A stretch of DNA of 8,657 nucleotides, taken from assembly GCA_937896275.1 (NCBI GenBank), contig CALBMW010000340.1:1-8657 (forward strand). The letters are read 5' to 3'. Origin of the DNA: an uncultured Myxococcales bacterium (lineage in GTDB: Bacteria; Myxococcota_A; Bradymonadia; UBA7976; UBA1532). Below are positions 1 through 6,300 of the stretch, piece by piece. The position numbers were made by a program, and so were the translations under genes. Below the pieces are notes generated by a model that searched no databases, was not told where the DNA came from, and worked only from the letters and a program-made list of their open reading frames with translations. Each line of letters starts with the position of its first letter. Positions within the stretch are counted from its first letter, which is position 1.

Positions 1-2
1 CG

Positions 3-200
3 GGCGGCGGCCCCCTGGATGCTGGGGCGGCTGACGCGGCGGGCAGCGGCAGTGACGGCGGCGACGAGGGCTGCGCGTGCGACGCCAGCGGCCGCGCGCC
101 TGGCCCGGTCTGGCTGGCCTTCGTCGGGCTGCTCGTGGTACGCCGTCGCCGTAGGATCCCGGGCCGCGCCGTCTCCCCCGACGCCACGGCTCAGCGGTAG
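3..200 (+). CDS. 3' end of a MYXO-CTERM surface-sorted protein (5' end outside window)
   Basis: Reading from base 3 there is an open frame of 65 codons ending in TAG at 198-200, and it is open to the left edge. The visible C-terminus begins with a low-complexity Gly/Ala/Asp/Ser linker. It continues with GCAC (codons from base 69), a hydrophobic helix read as PVWLAFVGLLVV, and RRRRR at 141-155. This order (small-residue linker, Cys motif, one transmembrane helix, arginine cluster) is that of the MYXO-CTERM domain. In that family the Cys motif is the site where a myxosortase-type protease cuts and the protein is anchored at the cell surface. The 14 residues after the arginines make the tail somewhat longer than usual. 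The functional domain lies outside the window, so the role is unknown. The next gene starts 28 bases downstream on the same strand. The frame is different from that of the upstream extension of the crotonase frame. Confidence 0.82.
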   Translation, partial: GGGPLDAGAADAAGSGSDGGDEGCACDASGRAPGPVWLAFVGLLVVRRRRRIPGRAVSPDATAQR

Positions 201-228
201 ACCCACAGAGGGCAAAGGCCGACCACGC

Positions 229-996
229 ATGACAGATGGCGTCACCCTGACCGTCTCGGACGGCATCGCGTCGGTCACGCTCGACGGGCCGGGGGGCAAC
301 CGGCTGAGCTGGCGGACCATGACCGCCCTGCGGGACATCGCGAGCGAGCTCGAACCCCGGGACGACGTGCGCGCGGTGCTCCTGCGCGGCGCCGGGCGCG
401 ACTTCAGCCGGGGCGCCGATCTGACCGACGCAGATCTGGCGGAGCGCATGCGCACCGATGACGGCCGACCCGTGGCGAGGGCGGGCCGCGAACTGCTCGA
501 CGCCTGGTCAGCGCTGCCTCAACCCACCGTGGTGGCCCTGCGCGGCTGGGTGGTCGGGGGCGGCCTGGGCCTGGCGCTGGCCTGCGATCTGCGGGTCGCC
601 GCCGCCGACGCGCGTCTGGCGCTGCCCGAGGTCGACCGCGCCATGCACCTGGGCTGGGGCATCGTGCCCCGCCTGGTGGCCGCCTTCGGGAGCCACACCG
701 CGAGTTGGTTGGCGCTCACCGGCGATCCCGTGTCGGCGAACGAGCTGCGCGCCGGTGGCTTGCGGCTGGAGGGCGATCCCATCGGCGCGGCCCAGGCCGT
801 CGCCCGCGACCTTGCCAGCAAGCCGCCTCTCGCGGTGCGGGCCATCAAGGCAACGCTCCGTGAGGCGCGCGACGTCGCCATGCCCGCCGCGGACGCCGAC
901 GTCGAGCGCTTCGCGGCGACCGTGGTGAGCCATGACTTCGGCGAGGCGATCGCGGCCTTCTTCGAGAAGCGGGTGCCGCGCTACGACGGGCGGTAG
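229..996 (+). CDS. Enoyl-CoA hydratase/isomerase (crotonase) family protein
   Basis: This is a 255-residue protein, the usual length for a single-domain crotonase. The fold is recognised from the first oxyanion-hole segment FSRGAD (residues 59-64), the second segment GGGLGLALACD (110-120) and the following ARLALPEVDRA (128-138). Family members bind acyl-CoA thioesters and catalyse hydration, isomerisation or hydrolysis in the cytosol, often in fatty-acid or aromatic-acid breakdown. The position of the first catalytic glutamate of rat crotonase (Glu144, in GGGCE) is Gly114 here. The second (Glu164, in PE) is kept as Glu134. True hydratase activity is therefore doubtful, and an isomerase or another crotonase reaction is possible. 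The frame is open further upstream to base 19, but that part is Ala/Arg-rich and overlaps the MYXO-CTERM gene. ATG 229 begins the normal crotonase N-terminus (TLTVSDGIASVTL). The best purine stretch (207-212) is too far away to be a strong ribosome site. The substrate cannot be inferred. Confidence 0.9.
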   Translation: MTDGVTLTVSDGIASVTLDGPGGNRLSWRTMTALRDIASELEPRDDVRAVLLRGAGRDFSRGADLTDADLAERMRTDDGRPVARAGRELLDAWSALPQPTVVALRGWVVGGGLGLALACDLRVAAADARLALPEVDRAMHLGWGIVPRLVAAFGSHTASWLALTGDPVSANELRAGGLRLEGDPIGAAQAVARDLASKPPLAVRAIKATLREARDVAMPAADADVERFAATVVSHDFGEAIAAFFEKRVPRYDGR

Positions 997-1057
997 TCAC
1001 CGTCTGATCCGCGCATCGGGGGAGCGTTGGTCCCGCGCGTCCGCTGCGCGTGCGCGG

Positions 1058-1111
1058 GTCCGGGCCGCAGCGCGTGTCCGGGCCGCTGCACGTGACCGGG
1101 CCGCTGCGCAC
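1058..1111. repeat. Three tandem 18-bp repeats in a convergent gap
   Basis: Three adjacent 18-bp units lie at 1058-1075, 1076-1093 and 1094-1111. They share the core CCGGGCCGC followed by (A/T)GC. Units 1 and 2 differ at two positions, and unit 3 differs from unit 2 at a few more. The array lies between two convergent genes. It is flanked by a 9-bp inverted repeat (CGCGTGCGC at 1047-1055 and GCGCACGCG at 1106-1114), whose right arm overlaps the last unit. A direct repeat GCGAACGG follows at 1112-1119 and 1131-1138. It may fold as RNA and help end transcription from both sides, but this is an inference. There is no T-tract. Confidence 0.6.
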
Positions 1112-1142
1112 GCGAACGGCACGGGCGCGAGCGAACGGTCGC

Positions 1143-1637
1143 TCAGACCCGGGCGAGCTCGAAGGCCGCCGACCGACGGTTGCGCAGGGGAATCCGGGGC
1201 GGCCGGAAGGCCACCGTCAGGGTCAGCCGATCCGCGGCGCGGAGGGCGAAGGCCTCGGCGGCCCGATCGCGGTGCGGCCCCTCGAAGCACTCGACCAGGT
1301 AGCGGCCGAAGCGGTCGACGGGCATCACGACGACGACCCCCTCGAAGCTATAAAGATAGATGGCCGCCCAGATCGGCAAGGACCGTACGCGCTCCACCAG
1401 ATGGGCGGGCAGCAAAGACTCGACGCCCAGGCCGCCCTGCGCCCCGGCGAGCTGGTCGCTCTCGACCACCACCTCGGCCCCGACGCCCAGGCGACGCAGC
1501 GCGCGCGCGAGCGGAGACTGCACAGGCAGGGCGCGTGGGCGCGTACCGCAGACGAGGTAGCGTCCGGCCTCAGGCAGATGTTCTCTCTGCTCGTGACTCC
1601 ACACGGTCACTGCCCCCACGGATTGAGCGCCCCTCAC
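1143..1637 (-). CDS. Hypothetical protein, 164 residues, family not recognised
   Basis: I do not recognise this protein. The frame has strong G/C third-position bias and a natural composition, so I regard it as real. It has no signal peptide and no metal-binding Cys/His cluster. The middle is hydrophobic and probably beta-rich (about residues 87-107, IWAAIYLYSFEGVVVVMPVD), but it is interrupted by charged residues and is unlikely to span a membrane. It is followed by RFGRYLVECFEGP and a helical RAAEAFALRAADRL segment. The longest start is GTG at 1637. A second GTG seven codons in (1619) has a better upstream AGGGG and would give 158 residues. The gene lies 91 bases downstream of rtcB on the same strand. 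It could be read from the rtcB transcript or from its own promoter-like sequence at 1671-1699. It converges on the crotonase gene across a repeat-rich gap. Confidence 0.7.
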   Translation of the reverse strand: MRGAQSVGAVTVWSHEQREHLPEAGRYLVCGTRPRALPVQSPLARALRRLGVGAEVVVESDQLAGAQGGLGVESLLPAHLVERVRSLPIWAAIYLYSFEGVVVVMPVDRFGRYLVECFEGPHRDRAAEAFALRAADRLTLTVAFRPPRIPLRNRRSAAFELARV

Positions 1638-1670
1638 GGCGCGCTGCGTGCAGCGGCCCGCGTTGGTCGC

Positions 1671-1699
1671 ACCATAACTTTGCGGTGATGGGGAATCAA
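1671..1699 (-). promoter_or_regulatory. Candidate sigma-70-type promoter for the 164-residue gene
   Basis: On the - strand TTGATT (1699-1694) and TATGGT (1676-1671) are separated by exactly 17 bases. Each matches the housekeeping consensus boxes (TTGACA, TATAAT) at four of six positions. They sit in one of the few AT-rich patches of the window, 33 bases before the GTG at 1637. A start site near 1664 would give a leader of about 27 bases. This is a motif match only. Confidence 0.33.
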
Positions 1700-1728
1700 G
1701 GCGGAGTGAGGTCGCCGAGGGCGCCGCG

Positions 1729-3138
1729 TCAGTCCGCGCCTTTGAGGTTGGCGACCGGAAAGAGGCGGTGCGCGACGCGCGCGATGCCCTGCGCCTCGAG
1801 GACCCCGAGCACCGCGTCGAGATCCTTGTAGGCGTGCCCGCACTCGTCGAGCGGGGTGCGCGCGGTGTTGCCCACCACGCCGGTGACCGCGACGCCGCCG
1901 AGCGTACGGGTCACGGTCGCCATCTCGGCGTCGATCTCGTCGTGCAGGTGGGCGAGCTCGCGCTTGGCGTGGCCGCGACCCATCAGCCGGCCCGAGCCGT
2001 GGTTCACCGAACACCCCGAGGCGTAGGCCCCCTCGAGTGGGAACAGCACCGCCGCGCCGTCCAGCATGGACCCCGGGATGAGGCACGGGTGCCCCGTCTC
2101 GGCCCAGCGCGTGCCGCGCAGGTCGGGGTGGCCGGCCGGAAAGGCCCGCGTCGCGCCCTTGCGGTGAACGAAGCCAAGCCGCGTGCTGCCGTCGGGCAGC
2201 ACGAGGGTCTCCCGCTGCACCAGGTTGTGGCTGATCTCGAAGTAGACGTCGGGCTGCTTCCCGAACACCTCGACGGTCGCCTCCCCCACCCCGCGCACGA
2301 TGGTGTGTCGGTTGGCCACCGCGTAGTTGGCGGCGCTGTTGTGGTGCGCCCAGTAGCTGCGCCCCAGCGGCTCGTCGGCCCGCAGCCACGAGGACTCGCG
2401 CCGGTTGGCCGGCAGCCCGCGCAGCCGCGCGCCCTCGTAGAAGAAGTGATTGGCCGTCTGCCAGCCATAGCCGCGCGAGCCACAGTGCACCATCACCCAG
2501 ACGCTGCCGTCGTCGCGGTCCACCTGCATCTCGATGAAGTGGTTGCCGCCGCCCACCGAGCCGAGCTGGGGGCGCGCCTTGGCCCACGCCCTGGGGATGG
2601 CGCGGGGATCGAAGGCCGCCTCCTCGACCTCGATGAACTGGCGCTCGCAGAGATCGGCCGGCACGCCCAGCGCCTTGGCGCCGTGAAGCAGGATGTCCTC
2701 GATGTGGTCCAGGCGCACGTGGGGCGCCCCGCGCGGCCGATGATCGCCGATGCCAAGCGCGATGCGCGCCTCGACCGCGCGGACCCAACGGGCGCGCGCA
2801 TCCCAATCGGCCACGTCGGCCGCGTGCAGATCGGGCACGCGCATGTAGACCACGCCGCACGAGATGTCGTAGCCGCTGCCCGCCTGCACGATGGTGTCGT
2901 CGGTCACCAGCACGCCGCCGACGGGGATGCCGTAGCCGAGGTGGGTGTCGGGCATCAGGTACAGGCCGATGGCGCCCTCATAGGTCGCGGCCCGCGCGGC
3001 CTGCGACCACAGCGCCTCATCGGTCTGGGCGAAGAGATCGGGCGAGAGGAAGGCGACGACGTCGGTCTTCATGTCGCCGATCCTCGGCAGGACGTAGCGG
3101 GCGGGCCCGTCGGCGATCACCTGCTGTTGGAACCCCAT
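1729..3138 (-). CDS. rtcB: RtcB-type RNA ligase (3'-phosphate/5'-hydroxyl joining)
   Basis: RtcB joins RNA ends carrying 2',3'-cyclic phosphate or 3'-phosphate to 5'-OH ends, using GTP and Mn2+. The protein has 469 residues, in the family range. The expected ligands are present: DISCG (Asp91, Cys94), GGGNHF (Asn199, His200), VHCGSRG (His218), SHNLV (His304), HRKGATRAF (325-333) and IPGSM (354-358). The guanylylated histidine lies in NHGSGR (His380), and the C-terminal lysine is in LKG (Lys466). The usual PGGVGFDINCG segment reads AGSGYDISCG, suggesting a divergent subfamily. ATG 3138 is chosen because GAGG at 3145-3148 sits six bases upstream. The 125 extra in-frame codons further upstream lie opposite the uma2-like gene and do not resemble RtcB. 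No rtcA or archease gene is visible. A co-directional hypothetical gene follows 91 bases downstream. The function is very likely; the RNA substrate is unknown. Confidence 0.95.
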   Translation of the reverse strand: MGFQQQVIADGPARYVLPRIGDMKTDVVAFLSPDLFAQTDEALWSQAARAATYEGAIGLYLMPDTHLGYGIPVGGVLVTDDTIVQAGSGYDISCGVVYMRVPDLHAADVADWDARARWVRAVEARIALGIGDHRPRGAPHVRLDHIEDILLHGAKALGVPADLCERQFIEVEEAAFDPRAIPRAWAKARPQLGSVGGGNHFIEMQVDRDDGSVWVMVHCGSRGYGWQTANHFFYEGARLRGLPANRRESSWLRADEPLGRSYWAHHNSAANYAVANRHTIVRGVGEATVEVFGKQPDVYFEISHNLVQRETLVLPDGSTRLGFVHRKGATRAFPAGHPDLRGTRWAETGHPCLIPGSMLDGAAVLFPLEGAYASGCSVNHGSGRLMGRGHAKRELAHLHDEIDAEMATVTRTLGGVAVTGVVGNTARTPLDECGHAYKDLDAVLGVLEAQGIARVAHRLFPVANLKGAD

Positions 3139-3322
3139 GAAGCACCTCGACTCTCCGCGACGGGGAGCGCGCGCGCCCCGTGCGGCGGCGCGAACCGATG
3201 CAGACCAGGAAACGCCCTTGGAACCGCGAATACAAGCCGAGGGCGACGCGCGGACCGCCAACCGGAGCGCCGCGTGTCGCGCCCGCCCATGGCTTTGGGC
3301 ACAATGGGCCCGAGGAGGCCAC
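3139..3322. promoter_or_regulatory. Divergent intergenic region between rtcB and the Uma2-family gene
   Basis: This 184-bp gap separates two outward-facing genes, so it should hold both promoters. I see no convincing -35/-10 pair on either strand. Near the + strand gene a 6-bp inverted repeat (GCCCAT at 3285-3290, ATGGGC at 3304-3309) lies just before the ribosome site. The ribosome sites are GAGG at 3145-3148 (for rtcB, - strand) and GAGGAGG at 3312-3318 (for the Uma2-family gene). Confidence 0.45.
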
Positions 3323-3904
3323 ATGAGCACGGCGCCCCGCGAACGCCTGACCGAGACCCAGTACCTCGCGCGAGAGCGAGCCGCCGAAGAGAAGCACGAG
3401 TACGTCAACGGCGAGATGGTGGCGATGGCCGGCGCCAAGCCGCGGCACAACTTGCTCGCGACCAACCTCACCGTCTGCCTGGGCAGCAGGCTGCGCGGGG
3501 GGCCATGCCTCACGTTGAACAGCGATCAGCGTGTCCACGTGAGCGCGACGGGCCTCTATGCATACCCCGACATCACGGTGGTCTGCGGGCATCCCGAGTT
3601 TCGCTCCGACGAGCCCATGGTCCTCCTCAACCCGACGCTCGTGGTCGAGGTCGCGTCACAGTCGACCGGGGACTACGACCGGGGCGCGAAGTTCGCGCAC
3701 TACCGCCGCCTGCCCAGCCTCGGCGAGTACGTCGTGGTCTCGACGGTCGAGCGCCGCGTGGAGCATTTCCGCCGACTCGAGACCGGGCAATGGTTGATGA
3801 CCGAGTACACCGAAGGCGCGGTCGCGCTGCCGGCCCTGGGCATCGCGGTGCCGATCGACGAGATCTACGCCGACATCGAGCGTCTCCCACCCGAGGAAGC
3901 GTAG
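3323..3904 (+). CDS. Uma2 family (DUF820) PD-(D/E)XK nuclease-like protein
   Basis: This is a 193-residue protein, the usual length for the Uma2 family (former DUF820), which has a restriction-endonuclease-like fold. Family hallmarks are the N-terminal KHEYVNGEMVAMAG (residues 24-37), then HNLLATNL (42-49). YPDITVV (81-87) carries the acidic Asp83, and LVVEVASQST (106-115) carries Glu109. YDRGAKFAHYRRLPSLGEYVVVS (118-140) carries Lys123. Asp83, Glu109 and Lys123 form the expected PD...ExV...K metal-binding set, so the nuclease site looks intact. The natural substrate of this family is not established. The ATG has a near-perfect ribosome site GAGGAGG (3312-3318) four bases upstream. The in-frame upstream extension overlaps rtcB and is rejected. 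The gene runs opposite to rtcB and converges on the double PilT-like gene. No transposase or toxin/antitoxin partner lies next to it. Confidence 0.9.
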   Translation: MSTAPRERLTETQYLARERAAEEKHEYVNGEMVAMAGAKPRHNLLATNLTVCLGSRLRGGPCLTLNSDQRVHVSATGLYAYPDITVVCGHPEFRSDEPMVLLNPTLVVEVASQSTGDYDRGAKFAHYRRLPSLGEYVVVSTVERRVEHFRRLETGQWLMTEYTEGAVALPALGIAVPIDEIYADIERLPPEEA

Positions 3905-3910
3905 CTGCCA

Positions 3911-3945
3911 CGGTGTCGCGGGCCGCCCCTGATGGGGCCCCACCG
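3911..3945. terminator. Candidate bidirectional stem-loop between convergent genes
   Basis: CGGTG (3911-3915) pairs with CACCG (3941-3945), and GGGCC (3920-3924) pairs with GGCCC (3936-3940). This leaves four unpaired bases on the left arm and an 11-base loop. A competing inner hairpin is GCCCC-TGAT-GGGGC (3925-3938). The structure fills most of the 45-base gap between the Uma2-family stop and the PilT-like stop, as expected for a shared terminator. There is no T-tract on either strand, so it may work with Rho or only as an RNA end-protecting structure. Confidence 0.42.
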
Positions 3946-3949
3946 CCTG

Positions 3950-6136
3950 TCAGCTCGCGGGCTCGTCCGCGACCAGCAGGCCCGCCACGTAGCGCGACGC
4001 CTCGGCGCGGTCGATCACCTCGTCGTGCAGCAGCTTCTGCACGCTGTTCTCCAGCGTGACCATGCCTTTGCCGCGCCCCGACTGCATGACGCTCACCGCC
4101 TGGTGCATCTTGTTCTCGCGGATCAAGGCGCGGATGGCCGGGGTGCCGACCATCACCTCGAAGGCGGCCACCCGCCCCTGGCCGTCCGCGCGCCGCAGCA
4201 GGCGTTGCGAGACCACGCCCAACAGCGACGCCGAGAGTTGGGAGCGGGCCTGCCCCTGCTGGTGCGCGGGGAACACGTCGATCACGCGATCGATGGTCTG
4301 CACCGCGTCGTTGGTGTGCAGGGTGGCCAGCACCAGGTGCCCCGTCTCCGCGGCGGTCAGCGCCGCGCTCACCGTGTCCAGGTCACGCAGCTCGCCGATC
4401 AGGATCACGTCCGGATCCTGGCGCAGCACGTACTTGAGCGCCGCCGAGAAGCTCTGGGTGTCCGCGCCCACCTCCCGCTGGTGCACCGTGGCCAGCTTGT
4501 TCCCATGGGAGTACTCGATGGGATCCTCGACGGTGATGATGTGGCACGCGCGCCGCTCGTTGATCCGGTTGATCAGGCACGCCAGCGAGGTGGTCTTGCC
4601 CGAGCCCGTCGGCCCCACGCACAGCAGGAGGCCGTGGGGCGCGTCCCCCATCGTGAGCATCGAGTCGGGCAGGCCCAGCTCCTCCGCGGTCGGGATATTG
4701 GCCTCGATGGACCGGAAGGCGGCGGCCATGTCGCCGCGCTCGAAGAACGCGTTGACCCGAAAGCGCCGGCCCCCGTCGATGGCGAGGGCGAAGTCCAGCT
4801 CGCGCTCCAGCTCGTAGGTGGTGCGCTGGCGAACGCTCAGGATCGAGTAGATCAGCAGTCGGACGTCGGCCTGGGTCAGCGGCGCCATGTCGAGCGGGGC
4901 CAGCTCGCCGGTCATGCGGAAGGTGGGCGGCTGGCCCACCGAGAGGTGCAGATCCGAGGCGCCGTGCCGCTGCATGTGATTGAGCAGCGCGCGCATGTCC
5001 AGGTCGGTGGTCTGGGGCCCGCCCTCGTCTGCCGCGAAGGTGGCGACGCCGGTCCTCATACCCTTCGCGCTGAGCGCGAACTCCTCGGCGTTGCTCGCGT
5101 AGGCCTGCCCGGTGGCGTAGTCGATGCGACCGGCCCGCAGCAGCGCGACCAGCGAACGGTCGAAGGTCACCATGCCCTCGCCCCGGCTGGCCTTCATGAG
5201 GTCCATCAGGTCGGTCAGCCGCTGATCCCGCACGAGCCGCCGGGCCGGTGGGGTGAGGGTCAACAACTCCAGCGCCACGGCGCGCCCCGGGACGTCACAC
5301 CGTGGCAACAGCCGCTGCGAGATGATCGCTTCGAGACACATGGACAGGTCCAGCGCCACCTGATCGCGCTGCTCGGCGGGGAAGTAGCTGATGACGCGCT
5401 GCAGGGTCTGCGCGCTGTCGATGGTGTGCAGGCTGGCCAGCACCAGGTGACCGGTGAGCGCCGCCTGGATGGCCACCCGCATGGTGTCGAAGTCGCGCAT
5501 CTCGCCGATGAGGATGACGTCCGGGCTCTCGCGCACCGCCTGGCGCAAGGCGACCTGGAAGCTGACCGTGTCCACCCCCACCTCTCGCTGGGTGATGCGC
5601 GCCTGCTTGTCTCGATGGACGAACTCGATCGGCTCTTCGATGGTCACCACGTGCACCTGGCGGTGCATGTTGATGTGATTGACCAGCGCCGCCAGGGTGG
5701 TGGACTTGCCCGCGCCGGTGGCCCCCGTGACCAGCACCAGCCCCCGTGCCAGGTGAGCCAGCGCGCCGAACCGCTCGGGCAGGTCCAAGCCTTCGAGCGT
5801 CAGATCCCCGCTGGGAAGAGCCCGCGCCACGATCGTACGCTTGCCCTGTTGGCGCGCCAGGTTCAGCCGAAAGCGCCGCCCCTCGGCGAGCGTGAACCCG
5901 ACGTCCAGGTCGCCCGTCTCGGCGAAGCGTTGACGCGCCGCGGGCGGCGCCACCGACTCCAGGAAGCGATCCACTTCGGCGGGCGAGGTGGGCGGCTGGT
6001 CGAGCAACGTGACCGCGCCATGGCGCCGCGCCGCCGGCACCTTCCCCTCGGTCAGGAAGAGGTCCGAGACGCCCCACTTCTCCATCGCCGAGAGCATCTG
6101 TTCGATGCGCGGCTCGGGTCGCAGACGGTCGCTCAT
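3950..6136 (-). CDS. Tandem PilT/PilU-type retraction ATPase fusion (two complete ATPase modules)
   Basis: The 728-residue protein holds two type IV pilus retraction ATPases in one chain. PilT and PilU are normally separate proteins of about 350-380 residues that form cytoplasmic hexamers pulling pili back. Module 1 (about 1-360) has an N-terminal domain, Walker A GATGAGKST (138-146), Asp box TIEEPIEF (165-172), Walker B VILIGE (207-212) and His box TGHLVLASLHT (228-238). Its tail, GMVTFDRSLVALL, resembles PilU. A linker of about 20 residues (361-380) follows. Module 2 (about 381-728) starts with a PilT-like ASDLHLSVGQPPTFR (393-407). It has Walker A GPTGSGKTT (508-516), Asp box TVEDPIEY (535-542), Walker B VILIGE (577-582), His box TGHLVLATLHT (598-608) and AIRALIRE (667-674), which matches the PilT retraction motif AIRNLIRE. 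Module 1 has only PARRLVRD there (297-304). ATG 6136 has no clear ribosome site. No other pilus gene is nearby. Confidence 0.93.
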   Translation of the reverse strand: MSDRLRPEPRIEQMLSAMEKWGVSDLFLTEGKVPAARRHGAVTLLDQPPTSPAEVDRFLESVAPPAARQRFAETGDLDVGFTLAEGRRFRLNLARQQGKRTIVARALPSGDLTLEGLDLPERFGALAHLARGLVLVTGATGAGKSTTLAALVNHINMHRQVHVVTIEEPIEFVHRDKQARITQREVGVDTVSFQVALRQAVRESPDVILIGEMRDFDTMRVAIQAALTGHLVLASLHTIDSAQTLQRVISYFPAEQRDQVALDLSMCLEAIISQRLLPRCDVPGRAVALELLTLTPPARRLVRDQRLTDLMDLMKASRGEGMVTFDRSLVALLRAGRIDYATGQAYASNAEEFALSAKGMRTGVATFAADEGGPQTTDLDMRALLNHMQRHGASDLHLSVGQPPTFRMTGELAPLDMAPLTQADVRLLIYSILSVRQRTTYELERELDFALAIDGGRRFRVNAFFERGDMAAAFRSIEANIPTAEELGLPDSMLTMGDAPHGLLLCVGPTGSGKTTSLACLINRINERRACHIITVEDPIEYSHGNKLATVHQREVGADTQSFSAALKYVLRQDPDVILIGELRDLDTVSAALTAAETGHLVLATLHTNDAVQTIDRVIDVFPAHQQGQARSQLSASLLGVVSQRLLRRADGQGRVAAFEVMVGTPAIRALIRENKMHQAVSVMQSGRGKGMVTLENSVQKLLHDEVIDRAEASRYVAGLLVADEPAS

Positions 6137-6208
6137 GGGGGCATGCTAACCCGGACGGGCGGTCGCGGCGTGGCGAAACTTCGGAGGTGCCCGGTTGGAC
6201 CCGTGACC

Positions 6209-6224
6209 CGCGGCCCGGGCCGCG
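6209..6224. repeat. 16-bp perfect GC palindrome upstream of the double PilT-like gene
   Basis: CGCGGCCCGGGCCGCG is a perfect self-complementary palindrome. It lies in the 164-bp gap between the VOC stop and the ATG of the fused ATPase gene, 72 bases before that ATG. It could be an operator or part of a terminator hairpin. In DNA this GC-rich it could also arise by chance. Confidence 0.35.
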
Positions 6225-6251
6225 CGAACGAAGCCCGCACAGCGCTGGCCA

Positions 6252-6272
6252 CCGAAGAGCCCGCGCTCTCGG
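6252..6272 (-). terminator. Candidate stem-loop downstream of the VOC gene
   Basis: CCGA (6252-6255) pairs with TCGG (6269-6272), and GAGC (6257-6260) pairs with GCTC (6265-6268). One base (6256) bulges, and the loop has four bases. The structure lies 28 bases past the VOC stop in the direction of transcription. There is no T-tract after it, so an intrinsic terminator is only a weak inference. Confidence 0.33.
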
Positions 6273-6300
6273 ACGAGGCGCCCGGCGCAATGGAGAGGCA

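Noticed and set aside
19..228. N-terminal extension of the crotonase gene to base 19
   Set aside because: The segment is low-complexity and is explained by the MYXO-CTERM gene read in another frame.
1634..2860. 408-codon - strand frame overlapping rtcB
   Set aside because: It is an Arg/Gly/Ala-rich shifted-frame shadow of rtcB with no recognisable motif.
3139..3513. N-terminal extension of rtcB to 3513
   Set aside because: The 125 extra codons lie opposite the Uma2-family gene, do not resemble RtcB, and a good ribosome site precedes ATG 3138.
1768..4059. 763-codon open frame on the + strand
   Set aside because: It lies opposite rtcB and runs through the Uma2-family gene in another frame. 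The composition (repeated His, Arg, Gln, Val and Ala) is that of the antisense of GC-rich genes, and no domain is recognisable.
3950..6136. Possibility that the two ATPase modules are separate genes joined by error
   Set aside because: The frame is continuous with normal codon use across the linker, and no start with a ribosome site is evident at the head of module 2. It cannot be fully excluded without raw reads.
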